44,316 nt of DNA from Flavobacteriaceae bacterium (GCA_013001285.1 JABDMU010000051.1:1-44316); one strand, 5' to 3'; positions 8,134 to 17,569 are shown, numbered from the stretch's first letter. A program made the numbers and translations. Notes: generated by a model not told the origin, from the sequence alone.

Positions 8134-9381
8134 ATGTCAAAACTCTTTATTAATATCAAAGAACTTTTACAAGTAAGAGATGAGCCTACTCTTTATATCG
8201 CTGGTTCTGAAATGAATATCCTTCCAACTCTTAAAAATGCCTATTTACTGATTGACCAAGACACTATTATAGATTACGGCTCAATGTCTAAACTAAATGG
8301 CATTACCGCTGAAGAAACCATAGATCTTGATCAAAAAATTGTCTTACCAACCTGGTGTGATAGCCATACTCATATCGTTTATGCTGGAAATAGAGAACAG
8401 GAATTTGTGGATCGAATTTATGGTTTAAGCTATGAGGAAATAGCAAATCGAGGCGGTGGAATTTTAAACTCGGCTAAAAAACTGCAAGACACTTCAGAAG
8501 ACGACTTATACAATCAATCAATAAAGCGAATTGAAGAAGTCATTCTTATGGGTACCGGTGCCATAGAAATTAAATCTGGTTATGGACTAACGACAGATTC
8601 AGAACTAAAAATGCTGCGGGTTATCAAGCGCATTAAACAAGCGTATCCAATAAAAGTAAGATCTACTTTTTTGGGAGCCCATGCTGTACCAATGCAATTC
8701 AAAAATGATAAAGATGCTTATATCGATCTCATTATAGAAGAGATGATCCCGAAGATATCAAGTGAATCGTTAGCACAATATATTGACGTATTTTGCGAAT
8801 CAGGATATTTTACAATCGAAGAAACAGATAAAATTCTATCTGCTGCAAAGCCTTATGGCTTAACACCAAAAATTCATGTGAATCAGTTTAATGTTTTAGG
8901 AGGTGTGGCCTTAGGTGTGAAACACAATGCACGATCTGTTGATCACCTGGAGGAACTTGATGAAAATGATATCATGGCACTCAAAGGCAGTAAAACAATG
9001 CCTGTTGCTCTACCCCTATGTTCTTATTTTTTAAGCATTCCTTATACGCCAGCACGTGCACTAATCGATGCCGGACTGCCTCTAGCCTTAGCTACTGACT
9101 ATAATCCGGGATCTTCACCTAGCGGTAACATGAACTTAGTTGTTAGTTCGGCCTGCATAAAAATGAAAATGACACCTGAAGAAGCCATCAATGCAGCAAC
9201 TATAAATGCTGCCTATGCAATGGGAATAGAAAATGAATATGGCAGTATATCACGCGGGAAAAGGGCTAATTTTATAATAACAAAAGCCATTCCTAGCTAT
9301 CAGTTTTTACCCTATGCATTTGGAAGCGATCATATTGACCAAGTTTATATCAAAGGAAAGCTCATAAATAAAAAGCCTTAA
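8134..9381 (+). CDS. hutI: Imidazolonepropionase
   Basis: This amidohydrolase of 415 residues catalyses the third step of histidine degradation, opening 4-imidazolone-5-propanoate to N-formimino-L-glutamate. Its length matches HutI. The metal-binding DSHTH (H78, H80), the EFVDRIYGLSYEEI segment and GGGI loop, SGYGLT, FLGAHAVP, HVNQF, the VDHLEELDE strand and ATDYNPGSSP are all HutI-typical and distinguish it from cytosine deaminase or dihydroorotase relatives. ATG 8134 begins directly with the family's N-terminal beta domain. No hutH, hutU or hutG gene is nearby, so the rest of the pathway would have to be elsewhere. It is followed directly by a terminator. Confidence 0.95.
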   Translation: MSKLFINIKELLQVRDEPTLYIAGSEMNILPTLKNAYLLIDQDTIIDYGSMSKLNGITAEETIDLDQKIVLPTWCDSHTHIVYAGNREQEFVDRIYGLSYEEIANRGGGILNSAKKLQDTSEDDLYNQSIKRIEEVILMGTGAIEIKSGYGLTTDSELKMLRVIKRIKQAYPIKVRSTFLGAHAVPMQFKNDKDAYIDLIIEEMIPKISSESLAQYIDVFCESGYFTIEETDKILSAAKPYGLTPKIHVNQFNVLGGVALGVKHNARSVDHLEELDENDIMALKGSKTMPVALPLCSYFLSIPYTPARALIDAGLPLALATDYNPGSSPSGNMNLVVSSACIKMKMTPEEAINAATINAAYAMGIENEYGSISRGKRANFIITKAIPSYQFLPYAFGSDHIDQVYIKGKLINKKP

Positions 9382-9400
9382 ATTAAAATTTAAGGCTTTT
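9371..9400. terminator. Bidirectional terminator overlapping the hutI stop
   Basis: AAAAGCCTTAAATT-aa-AATTTAAGGCTTTT is a nearly perfect inverted repeat with A-run and T-run flanks. The hutI stop codon lies inside the left arm. It can also stop minus-strand transcription arriving from the gene ending at 9438. Confidence 0.85.
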
Positions 9401-9401
9401 C

Positions 9402-9437
9402 GCTATTAATCAATTAATAAATTGCTATTAATCAATT
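9402..9437. repeat. Short direct repeat, two copies of GCTATTAATCAATT
   Basis: The 14-base word occurs at 9402-9415 and 9424-9437, a 22-base period. The second copy abuts the stop codon of the minus-strand gene at 9438. A near-identical word (one inserted C) abuts the stop of the minus-strand gene at 43261. Confidence 0.6.
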
Positions 9438-10325
9438 TTATTTAAGTGAAAATTGTGAAGATGACACTAAGGTCCCTTCAGAGAAAACATTTACTGCATA
9501 CATCCCTTTTTCAAAGGCGTCATCTGATTCAGAAATAAATTCACATACATCAAGATTTGCGTTTTCATAATTGAATTTACTCACTAAGCTGTAGTTCAAT
9601 ACTTTTTCATCAAATTGAATTTGCTGATTTAAACCAAGTACATTGTTTTTCGGATCGATGACCTGAACAAAAAATTCTTTATCTCCTGGAACCACAAGAC
9701 TATTCTTCGGTACCGTATAACATATTCTAATTTTGTCTGTACGACGTGCACGTTCGGTAGGAATTAATTTTCCAGTGCTTCTAACAATGACCCCAAATCC
9801 TTTAAGATTTACAGTCGATAAAACTGCTGCTGTTTCAACAATATCGGCTAATTCTGTGTTCTGAGCCAATAATGAATCGTTGAATATTGTGCGTTCTTCC
9901 AATTGTACTTTAGTACTATCTAATGTGGTTGCCAACAATTTGTTTTCGACCTTTAATGAATCATTCTCGGCAAGTAGAAAATCCATCTCTTCTTGAAGTG
10001 CTAAAAATTTCTTTTTGTATCGCCATAGGCTTTTAACACTATTTTCAGAAACTTTTAATGAATCTATCAATCCTTTTAAACGCTCCCTCGCTTCTACCAG
10101 CTTGGCATTTGCAGATTGATTTTCGCCAATAGCAATATCATATTGCTCGGCCATGTTGTTAAGGTCCTTAAGTACTACAGATTTTTCTTCACGTAACTGT
10201 GCTTCAGTTGCCTTCCCATCATTGTACAGATTATAGGTGTAAAATGCAGTAGCTAAAAGTAAAGCCACTAAGATCCCTAAGACCACTTTTAAACTTCTAT
10301 TTGAACTTTCAGTTTTGTTTTCCAT
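9438..10325 (-). CDS. Membrane-anchored coiled-coil protein of unknown function
   Basis: The protein has 295 residues. A short cytoplasmic N-terminus (MENKTESSNRSLK) precedes one transmembrane helix (about 14-31, VVLGILVALLLATAFYTY). A long predicted coiled coil follows (about 40-170, with repeated LAENDSLKVENKLL and LEERTIFNDSLLAQNTEL patterns). The C-terminal globular domain of about 120 residues is beta-rich and contains RARRTDKIRICYTVPKN and FFVQVIDPKNNVLG. The layout suggests a periplasmic rod tethered to the inner membrane. I recall similar flavobacterial proteins being labelled as chromosome-partitioning or ATPase proteins, but there is no P-loop here, so I do not adopt such a name. 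The gene stands alone, with 181 bases separating it from the divergent GNAT gene. Confidence 0.75.
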   Translation of the reverse strand: MENKTESSNRSLKVVLGILVALLLATAFYTYNLYNDGKATEAQLREEKSVVLKDLNNMAEQYDIAIGENQSANAKLVEARERLKGLIDSLKVSENSVKSLWRYKKKFLALQEEMDFLLAENDSLKVENKLLATTLDSTKVQLEERTIFNDSLLAQNTELADIVETAAVLSTVNLKGFGVIVRSTGKLIPTERARRTDKIRICYTVPKNSLVVPGDKEFFVQVIDPKNNVLGLNQQIQFDEKVLNYSLVSKFNYENANLDVCEFISESDDAFEKGMYAVNVFSEGTLVSSSQFSLK

Positions 10326-10506
10326 AATTAAATATCCTGTTTATTTCGTTTTTGTTATTTAAATATTAAATTTAGTAAACCTTATATTTCCTTTAATCAC
10401 CTGCAAAAAATTGTATATAATTTTTATTAACAATTCAAATTAATGCTCATTTCAAATACAAGTTCTAAATCTATATACGACCAATGCGCGAATTTGGATC
10501 ACAGCT

Positions 10507-10974
10507 ATGACGAATAATATTATATCTTTTGATCAACGGTTTGCTAAAGTATTTTATGAATTGAATATTGAATGGCTGCGAACTCATTTTTATGTTGAAC
10601 CTTTTGATGAAGAAGTATTGAGCCAACCACTCACCTATATCATCAATAAAGGAGGTTATATATTCTTTATTCTTATGGATCAGAAGCCCGTTGGAACTGT
10701 GGCACTTATGCCTACTGATGAGCCAGAAATATTTGAACTGACTAAAATGGCGGTTCATACTGATAAGCGTGGACTGAAACTTGGTCAAAAATTAATGCAA
10801 CATTGTATAGATTTTGCAAAAATCAAAGGATTTAAAGCTTTGATGCTCTATTCGAACACCAAACTTGAAAATGCCATTTATATCTATAGAAAATATGGCT
10901 TTAAAGAAATTCCATTAGAAGAAAAAAGCCCATATGTAAGAAGTAACATTAAAATGATCTTATATACTTCCTAA
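10507..10974 (+). CDS. GNAT-family N-acetyltransferase
   Basis: The protein has 155 residues and a single Gcn5-related acetyltransferase fold. The acetyl-CoA pyrophosphate-binding motif A is visible in KMAVHTDKRGLKLGQKLM (R-G-L-K-L-G corresponding to the Q/R-x-x-G-x-G/A loop). It is followed by the helix HCIDFAKIKGFKALMLYSN and the C-terminal motif B region NAIYIYRKYGFKEIP. The acceptor substrate is unknown. The start MTNNIISFDQRF (10507) is the only reasonable ATG. The stop overlaps the stop of the convergent gene at 10971 by four bases, so the two transcripts meet with no terminator space. Confidence 0.88.
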   Translation: MTNNIISFDQRFAKVFYELNIEWLRTHFYVEPFDEEVLSQPLTYIINKGGYIFFILMDQKPVGTVALMPTDEPEIFELTKMAVHTDKRGLKLGQKLMQHCIDFAKIKGFKALMLYSNTKLENAIYIYRKYGFKEIPLEEKSPYVRSNIKMILYTS

Positions 10975-12665
10975 TTGTTAATAGCTTTTAAAGAGTCGAT
11001 TTTACGTTGTAAATCATCTATTATTTTCTGATTGGTATTTACCTTTGGAATGGATTTTAGAGAATCCATCGCCGTTTGTACTACATCGATCTGTTTTGTT
11101 GATTCCACATAATAGTGACCAATGCCTTCACTGGAGCGCCAGGCTTCATTTAATTGATCGTAAACCGTTTTATCCCATCGACTAGGATGCTTGACATCGA
11201 TCCATATCACATCTCGATATTCACTATCTATCAACGCAAGATCAGGTGTAGCTGAGCCATCAAATTTTCCGGCATCATCTTCTCTTATTGAAGAAATAGT
11301 ACCTAAGAAAAACATGCGTTTTCTTCCAGCAATGTCCTTTATGTATGGCCGAAATTCTACAGGTTTATTAACCGACCAGTCAAATTCTTTACGAGATTCG
11401 ATGACTTTTAAAGGCATCGCCGAAACTCCAGCATATCCTTGACGTTTTGATGCATGATCATAATAGAACAATTTATTAGTGCCATCAGCTGGAATAAAAA
11501 CACTGTAACTCAAACTAGTACGTTCATCACCAACTGGTTCTAACCCAAACCAGTGAAATAAGCCACTATAAGCACCCGAATTGGATTCAGAAAAATCGAA
11601 ATCTGTCACAAAGGGTTGCTGATTCTGATCATCTGGTAAGTCAGGGATCTTTACAGCGGTTTCCATGTTCCATGGTAGTGGATCACTAAATCCGCCTAAG
11701 AACTTTAAAGATTCTGCCTGCAAGCGAGATACTTTTTCTGATAAGGTATTTTGACGCTGAAGAAATTCGTATGATTCCATATCATCTGGGCTCACATAGG
11801 TTCCTTTTCCTATAAGCAAGCGCTCGACATAATCCTTAAAATCATGTTCACCGTTATCTATGATCATAACACCTCCAAAAGTAGGGTAAGGAAAAAAGAA
11901 TCCCTTCCAACGAATTAGGCTGACCACCTGAACCCATTTACCTGAATCGTCCTTCATATAGAACACATCTCCTGGTTCATAGGACAATAATTTCCAAATT
12001 CCAAAACGCTGTACAACAGCATTATAAGAATTACGGCTAAACTTTAAACTTTCGCCAATAGAAAAGGTAACTGGAATTCTGTTTTCGTTTGAAAAACGCG
12101 GAAATGGTGTCGTACTTGATACCGAAAATACCTCTTCGGTGTTGTCCGTAATACGCTGCCAAATGTATTTCACCGTTGGTTGAATGGCCATCGTCCATTT
12201 GTTCTCACCGTCTACCCTAACCAAATGAGGTAATGACACATCTTTGGTCTCACCTACCGATTCGTTAGCCATAGAAAACACATTGCGTAATGGTTGAATT
12301 CGTTCGTTTTGAGTTAGAGGCAATTCGTTTATTTCAATTTTATTAAGATCATTAAAGACATTGTATGTTTTCATAAAATCATACATTTTGAAATGCCAAC
12401 CTACGGCATAAATTATTCCGAAGAAAACTATCAAAACTACAAGAATACCAAGTCGAGATGCTGAATTTGCCGTTCGTCTAAATTTTCTTAGACCTAACCA
12501 AAGCACTAAGGAACAAAATAAAATAACAAAGATGAATTTTCGAATAAAGAGTAATCCAGGCTGGTAATCATCACGCAGAATAAAAAGTGCAAAGAACAAA
12601 ACTAAAGCTAATGCTATTGTCATTACTTTTTGCTTAGTTCCTTTTTGCCAATATCGTTTTATCAT
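10971..12665 (-). CDS. Unknown membrane protein, last gene of the AAA+ cassette
   Basis: The protein has 564 residues and three predicted transmembrane helices at the N-terminus (about 15-30, 38-58 and 71-90). About 470 residues follow that are probably extracytoplasmic. They are rich in aromatic residues and short strands, with segments such as MAIQPTVKYIWQRI, FGIWKLLSYEPGDVFYMKDDSGKW and GGVMIIDNG. The C-terminus is a short helical coiled coil (QKIIDDLQRKIDSLKAINN). I do not recognise a family. It starts 32 bases after the stop of the 178-residue membrane protein, in the same direction as the five genes before it. The size of the external domain suggests it is the sensor or output part of the cassette at the membrane; this is inference only. 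Confidence 0.75.
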   Translation of the reverse strand: MIKRYWQKGTKQKVMTIALALVLFFALFILRDDYQPGLLFIRKFIFVILFCSLVLWLGLRKFRRTANSASRLGILVVLIVFFGIIYAVGWHFKMYDFMKTYNVFNDLNKIEINELPLTQNERIQPLRNVFSMANESVGETKDVSLPHLVRVDGENKWTMAIQPTVKYIWQRITDNTEEVFSVSSTTPFPRFSNENRIPVTFSIGESLKFSRNSYNAVVQRFGIWKLLSYEPGDVFYMKDDSGKWVQVVSLIRWKGFFFPYPTFGGVMIIDNGEHDFKDYVERLLIGKGTYVSPDDMESYEFLQRQNTLSEKVSRLQAESLKFLGGFSDPLPWNMETAVKIPDLPDDQNQQPFVTDFDFSESNSGAYSGLFHWFGLEPVGDERTSLSYSVFIPADGTNKLFYYDHASKRQGYAGVSAMPLKVIESRKEFDWSVNKPVEFRPYIKDIAGRKRMFFLGTISSIREDDAGKFDGSATPDLALIDSEYRDVIWIDVKHPSRWDKTVYDQLNEAWRSSEGIGHYYVESTKQIDVVQTAMDSLKSIPKVNTNQKIIDDLQRKIDSLKAINN

Positions 12666-12697
12666 TCTTGAAATTTATTTAATTAGGAAGGTTAATT

Positions 12698-13234
12698 CTA
12701 TTTTAAATACCCTTTATCTTTTAAACGCTCTCTGGCGCTTTTCTTCTCGTTAGGTTCAATTGGGGTATTCTCTTCTGGGACTTCATCTGAGCTCAATTCT
12801 TCAGCATCATCTTTAGAAGTGATATCCTCAATAAAGTCCTTTCCTTTTTCGAAAGTATCACTTACAATATCTTCAATAGAATCTCCTTTTTCTTCGATGA
12901 TCTTTCCTGATTTCAGCACAAAAGTGGCCACATATGTTCCTATTATGGTTCCAACAATAAGGGAAGCAAAAATTGAAACCGTTGTATAATTTATTGGAAT
13001 TAAGAATTTCATAATCAACATAAGAACTAAGAAAAGTGCTGTAACGTATACCAATCGGAGAATAAATTTCTGCTGATATACGAATCCCGTTTTATCATCA
13101 GCTTTCATTTGTAAGGCCTTTGAATTGACGATCTTATTCACAAAACGGTACATTCCATTGCCATTAGATTCCCTCCAGTATAAAAGAATCCCAAATAAAA
13201 TAGCGCCAACAAATACAATGAGTTCAATAGTCAT
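12698..13234 (-). CDS. Small three-helix membrane protein of the AAA+ cassette, unknown
   Basis: The protein has 178 residues with three predicted transmembrane helices (about 3-20, 59-79 and 84-106). The cytoplasmic tail of 70 residues is strongly acidic in the middle (DIVSDTFEKGKDFIEDITSKDDAEELSSDE) and basic at the end (EKKSARERLKDKGYLK). The loop between helices 1 and 2 is basic (about 30 residues). No enzymatic motif is visible. It lies 42 bases after the 411-residue gene and 32 before the 564-residue membrane protein. It may anchor the soluble proteins of the cassette to the membrane through its charged tail, which is an inference. Confidence 0.7.
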   Translation of the reverse strand: MTIELIVFVGAILFGILLYWRESNGNGMYRFVNKIVNSKALQMKADDKTGFVYQQKFILRLVYVTALFLVLMLIMKFLIPINYTTVSIFASLIVGTIIGTYVATFVLKSGKIIEEKGDSIEDIVSDTFEKGKDFIEDITSKDDAEELSSDEVPEENTPIEPNEKKSARERLKDKGYLK

Positions 13235-13276
13235 GATCTTGATTTATTATGTCTTTATAAAATTAGTCTAAAAAAC

Positions 13277-14512
13277 TTAAATATTGTTACTAATAGTTTC
13301 AATTACCCAATCTTGAAAGCTCTCATCCCAAGCCTCAAATTGGGTATAAAACTCCTGTTTATCATACCAATACAAAAACAACACATCTCGAGGTGATACA
13401 TTAACTAGGAGTTTCCAAATAAGATCTTGGTGTTTCACGTCTAGTGATGAATGCGGTTGATGTAAAGCATGGTAAAAATCTTGGGAAACCAGATCTGGTA
13501 TTTTATAAGCATTACTTCGTTCAAGTCTTTCGAGATAAATCTCTACGCCATTGACACGCTTAAGAGCTTTTACCTCAATTTTATTCAGGTAGCTTTTAAA
13601 TAGGATTTTACTTGATAAAATATCTTTTATTGGATGTTCTGTTTTAGCAAGTTCCTTATAAAACATAAACTTTTTTATACGCTCATATCTTTTTGTTTTA
13701 ACCACGTCTTCCAACTCGCATTCAATAATGAGATGATCACGGAGCTTGTCCATTAATTCAGATTGAGAAATATGATAGATCAAAACGTCATGAGCTGTAT
13801 CTTTTATGGCTTCTTTATGCGATTCTTCATCTATAAACACAATAATGGTAGATATAAAATCTCGCAATATAAAAACGCCACCAAATGCCCGAGTAAAGAA
13901 GGAATTGGTTTCAAAAAGAATCGGTGCTAAAACCAATTCTCTATTCCGGAGGTCGCCATGTTTTTTTGCCGACTGCAGCAGTTCTTCATGAATGGTTTCA
14001 TCAATAAAGTTATTGTTTGATTTGAATTTTTCGATAAGATCTAATTGCTCTTGCTGAATTTTATCCAGATCATTTATGAGTCGAAAAGCAATTTTTACCT
14101 GATCGTATTTCAGCACATCCAAAGGCTCATAGAAGGCATCGATATTCTGATCGAAATCCAAACAAATGGCGCAATCTCGGGTGATATCGTTTATTTGCTT
14201 TTCATAGGTTTTAAATATGAATTTCATCATATCCTTATCAAAGGAATGAAAAGGAATATAAACAGGCTTCCCTTTTTGAAGCGGTGAAATTATTATGCCA
14301 TGCGGATTAGCATCGCCATGATTCAAGTAATCCACATTTTTTCGTTCTTCGGCAATTTCTGGACTCCAACCAATGCCATCAATCGAAAAGTTTTTCAACT
14401 TGGTTGGCTTGAATCCAAGTGTTCTTAAACAGTCATTGTAACGGTCTACTAATTTCCCGCTAATTGGAATAAGCTCACTACGATAAAGATTGGCTGCCTG
14501 TAATTTTTGCAT
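13277..14512 (-). CDS. Unknown soluble protein encoded directly after the AAA+ ATPase
   Basis: The protein has 411 residues, no signal peptide and no clear transmembrane helix. The N-terminal third contains the motif-like segments LNHGDANPHGIIISPLQKGK and VYIPFHSFDKDMMKFIF. The middle has VLAPILFETNSFFTRAFGGVFILRDF followed by a hydrophobic strand (ISTIIVFIDEES). The C-terminal part is helical and aromatic-rich (VSPRDVLFLYWYDKQEFYTQFEAWDESFQDWVIE). I do not recognise the family. It begins 11 bases after the stop of the AAA+ gene, the tightest spacing in the cassette, which suggests translational coupling and a direct functional link with that ATPase. Confidence 0.7.
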   Translation of the reverse strand: MQKLQAANLYRSELIPISGKLVDRYNDCLRTLGFKPTKLKNFSIDGIGWSPEIAEERKNVDYLNHGDANPHGIIISPLQKGKPVYIPFHSFDKDMMKFIFKTYEKQINDITRDCAICLDFDQNIDAFYEPLDVLKYDQVKIAFRLINDLDKIQQEQLDLIEKFKSNNNFIDETIHEELLQSAKKHGDLRNRELVLAPILFETNSFFTRAFGGVFILRDFISTIIVFIDEESHKEAIKDTAHDVLIYHISQSELMDKLRDHLIIECELEDVVKTKRYERIKKFMFYKELAKTEHPIKDILSSKILFKSYLNKIEVKALKRVNGVEIYLERLERSNAYKIPDLVSQDFYHALHQPHSSLDVKHQDLIWKLLVNVSPRDVLFLYWYDKQEFYTQFEAWDESFQDWVIETISNNI

Positions 14513-14523
14513 CTACCGCTTTA

Positions 14524-16491
14524 TTAGTCGTTGTTAAGTTTATCAAACTGATCTCTCGCTTCCAATTCAATATTTAATTCATTGACACGCTTATCGACTT
14601 TACGTTTGAAGTCGGTGTCGGCAATGGTCGCTACATTGTCTAAATAGCGTATAACCTCCTGCTTTCTAATATCAGAAAAGTTCAGGCCTTTCATATTGGC
14701 TTTCATCAATTCTTGCAACATATTGAATTTGGTATCATAATCTTTTTTAAAATATTTCTCCGGATATTCGAACCAATCCGGTTCTAAGTCGAAATCGGTG
14801 AGACGCAAGGATATTGCTGATTGGATATTCCTGACGTCGCGAGATGAGAAGAACGGGAATATCTTTTGTATTTCTTTATAGAGATGTGCATAGAACATGT
14901 GATCATCGTCTTCATGCAATTTTTCGTTTTTATCGAAGGCTTCCAAAACACGTTCTTCGGTTGGTTTTTCAACAGCATTCAGTATTTCGCCCATATTTTT
15001 GGCCAACCCTTGATCGTCGAGATAATTATAACCTTCGGGGTCATCCATATTGACGAAACCAGGCATGGTCTTTTCAAGTTTTCGCCACCACAAATGATCT
15101 TGATCAAGAAAATCATGATCGGTACGAGCACCATCAATTTTAAATCGGCCCTGAACTCTAGAAATTACGGCTTTATCTAACATTTCAGGAAGGTTTGTAA
15201 AAAGACCTATGGAGCTGTTTCCATAATTAACCGCATAGGCACCTTCGGTATATCTTAAAAACACACCTATCACTTCTTTTACACCTGCTGATACACCTTG
15301 AGCGGTACGTTCCTGCAAATTGTTTTCGGCATCATCGATTGGTGCAAAAATAAGTCGGGTTGGGTCTTGCAATGGCTTCATCCATTCTACCATTTTCTCT
15401 GCCGATCCTCCTTGAAATGTACTGATCAGGGTGTCTGGCATAGGATGAAATAAAAACGGAATATCCAGTTCGGTACAGTGCTTTTTTAAGCGTGTAGCAA
15501 TTGCAGCAATAAGCATACTTTTACCTGTTCCTGGAATTCCGTATCCCATAAATACAGGCATAAAGCCACCGAGTTCTTGAAACGGGTTCTTTTTTTCTGT
15601 AAAATCGTAGCTCAACATACGCTCAGTTAAACGTCGGGCAAAATGCTTGGCGTCACGGTTTCCTACAATTTGCTCAAACTGAATTTGATTGAATTCTATG
15701 CTTTTGGCTACGCCTGCAAAAACGTTATTCCATCCTGAGACGGCAAAATCTGAATTTTCAAGCTTATAGGTGCGATCTGTAATGGTCTCTGTATATTCCA
15801 GTGTGCTTTTCCGTAGTTGAATCTCATCGATGAGTGCCTCAAAATAAACAACGGTAAAATCCACAACATCCTTGTCTGATTTGATCATTTCTGGATGACT
15901 TAAATATTTATCGTAATAGAATAAAGCACAAGAGAAACTTTTTAAAGGTGACATTATGGATACTTCTGGAATGCCGGCAAACTTATTTTTCATAACACTA
16001 AGGTCATCGGAAGCAACGGGTTTAAGGTCATGCAATATTTTATATGCTGTTGAAAATAGCATGAAGGCCGATGCGGTTTGCATTTTACTTTCATATTCAC
16101 GCTTTCCCGAATTATCTAAGGCCGATTTGCGCTCACTCAAACTTGATAATCCAGAAGCGTCATAATAGCTGTCCTTGATCCAAATACCAAGCGCTAACCC
16201 TTCTTGTACAGCATACAAGGTTTGGTTCAATAATATTGGTAGGGCCACAGATTCTGGCAATAAGCGTTTTTTTAATGATAAAATCGTTTTAGAAACGGAA
16301 ACCACATCGGTGTTACCATTTGCGCCTTTGGCTCTTGACAAATACAATAAAATGGAATCCTCTTTGTCGTTGTCTTTATTTCGAGCACGCTGACCTTGTT
16401 CCCAGGTGATGTTCTTTATATACGAGGTCGCTTCTTCACGAAGCATGTCGATCTCGTTTTGTTTTATAGGAAAAGTTGAATTGTGTTCCAT
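14524..16491 (-). CDS. Divergent AAA+ ATPase, core of an uncharacterised gene cassette
   Basis: The protein has 655 residues. About 300 residues of helical, unrecognised sequence precede one AAA+ module. Walker A is GYGIPGTGKS (316-325, K324). The segment DTLISTFQGGSAEKMVEW (about 353-370) resembles the pore loop and following helix of classical AAA proteins. Walker B appears as LIFAPIDD (380-387), with Asp where the catalytic Glu is usual. The sensor-1 position is TN (432-433), and R445 and R449 (SRVQGRF) are candidate arginine fingers. A C-terminal region of about 200 residues is helical and charged. The overall pattern is closest to classical substrate-threading AAA ATPases (Vps4/katanin/FtsH-like) rather than to a DnaA or MoxR type. 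No protease or nuclease domain is fused. The neighbours (25 and 11 bases away) are of unknown function. Confidence 0.85.
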   Translation of the reverse strand: MEHNSTFPIKQNEIDMLREEATSYIKNITWEQGQRARNKDNDKEDSILLYLSRAKGANGNTDVVSVSKTILSLKKRLLPESVALPILLNQTLYAVQEGLALGIWIKDSYYDASGLSSLSERKSALDNSGKREYESKMQTASAFMLFSTAYKILHDLKPVASDDLSVMKNKFAGIPEVSIMSPLKSFSCALFYYDKYLSHPEMIKSDKDVVDFTVVYFEALIDEIQLRKSTLEYTETITDRTYKLENSDFAVSGWNNVFAGVAKSIEFNQIQFEQIVGNRDAKHFARRLTERMLSYDFTEKKNPFQELGGFMPVFMGYGIPGTGKSMLIAAIATRLKKHCTELDIPFLFHPMPDTLISTFQGGSAEKMVEWMKPLQDPTRLIFAPIDDAENNLQERTAQGVSAGVKEVIGVFLRYTEGAYAVNYGNSSIGLFTNLPEMLDKAVISRVQGRFKIDGARTDHDFLDQDHLWWRKLEKTMPGFVNMDDPEGYNYLDDQGLAKNMGEILNAVEKPTEERVLEAFDKNEKLHEDDDHMFYAHLYKEIQKIFPFFSSRDVRNIQSAISLRLTDFDLEPDWFEYPEKYFKKDYDTKFNMLQELMKANMKGLNFSDIRKQEVIRYLDNVATIADTDFKRKVDKRVNELNIELEARDQFDKLNND

Positions 16492-16516
16492 ATTTTAATG
16501 TATTGCGTATTCTGCT

Positions 16517-17569
16517 TTATTCTTTTATATCAATATTAAGATCAGCGACCTGAATTGGTGGTTTCGCTAAATTATTCATGAGTTCGGGTGATTTACTGTA
16601 CAGCATTTGAATGATACGATGCGGTGCAAATACATAATTTTCTTTGATCACATCTGACCATTTTTGAAGCGTTTGCTTACTGAAAAAACCACCTTCAGAA
16701 AACTCCCCTTTTGAGCGAACTTCTTCAATAGCCATTGATACGGCATAGGATTCTAAAGGAATGTCTTTTTTAGCGACGCCTTCAAGAATGGCATGGGTTA
16801 TTTCATTTTCATCTTTTGCAAATACATTGTGTACAGGTCCTAGATCAATACGTTTTAGCACTTTTGGAAAAAGTTCTGGCACCTTTCGGTCCAGAGCATA
16901 AGCCATGGCGTCTAAAGACATTTCACGATCTGCTGCTTGTTTTAATGCTGTATAGACTTTTTCTTTTATTTTATTGATGTTATTTCCGTCGTAATTAAAA
17001 TACATAAAGCACATGAATGGTCGGTTATGTGACACGTCATAAAAACTCCAACTTGTCATATATTCCTGATCTATCCCTTCTGGAGCTTGAATTACTTTGC
17101 CCTGTACGAATCGGTTAAAAATAAATTGTTTGTCTACCGAAGTGTAATAAACTATAGATGCTGCTTGAAACAGATCTCGTCTTTTGATATGCTTTTTCTG
17201 TCTTAGTAATACATCTAAAAATTGTTCTTTAAGATGGTCTACATCTGGTAATTTTTGAATGTATTGATCGCGTAGTTCCAGATCGTTGAAAAGGTATCTG
17301 AATTCTAAGTAATTCGGAAATCCTGAATCGGTGAGATCGATCTTCATATTGTCTTCTTCGTCATACATATATTTAACACGCATGGCTTCGATGGAATACA
17401 ACAGAAGATCACAATATTGCTTAAAAAAAATAACTTCCTGAGCGTTACATAAGTGTTGACGTTGCGTGCTTACAATGAGTTCTTTAAGCGCAAAATCGAC
17501 CATCTTGTGGTAAAAAATATATTGCTCTTTAGAATCAAGAATAGCCGAATCTAATGGTGTAACGATCAT
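16517..17569 (-). CDS. Unknown soluble protein encoded directly before the AAA+ ATPase
   Basis: The protein has 350 residues and no signal peptide or transmembrane helix. It is mostly helical, with a central beta region SWSFYDVSHNRPFMCFMYFNYDGNN and a conserved-looking segment KVPELFPKVLKRIDLGPVHNVFAKDE. It contains no catalytic motif I can name. I place the start at ATG 17569 (MIVTPLDSAILDSKE). An in-frame TTG six codons earlier (17587) is possible, but the DNA beyond it is the repeat-like element at 17600-17731. The stop lies 25 bases before the AAA+ start, so the two are very probably co-expressed. An adaptor or substrate-recognition role for the ATPase is a guess from position only. Confidence 0.7.
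   Translation of the reverse strand: MIVTPLDSAILDSKEQYIFYHKMVDFALKELIVSTQRQHLCNAQEVIFFKQYCDLLLYSIEAMRVKYMYDEEDNMKIDLTDSGFPNYLEFRYLFNDLELRDQYIQKLPDVDHLKEQFLDVLLRQKKHIKRRDLFQAASIVYYTSVDKQFIFNRFVQGKVIQAPEGIDQEYMTSWSFYDVSHNRPFMCFMYFNYDGNNINKIKEKVYTALKQAADREMSLDAMAYALDRKVPELFPKVLKRIDLGPVHNVFAKDENEITHAILEGVAKKDIPLESYAVSMAIEEVRSKGEFSEGGFFSKQTLQKWSDVIKENYVFAPHRIIQMLYSKSPELMNNLAKPPIQVADLNIDIKE

Noticed and set aside
14844-15180. + strand reading frames opposite the AAA+ gene
   Set aside because: They are antisense shadows of a gene with clear motifs; their composition is Phe/Ile/His-rich and unlike a real protein.
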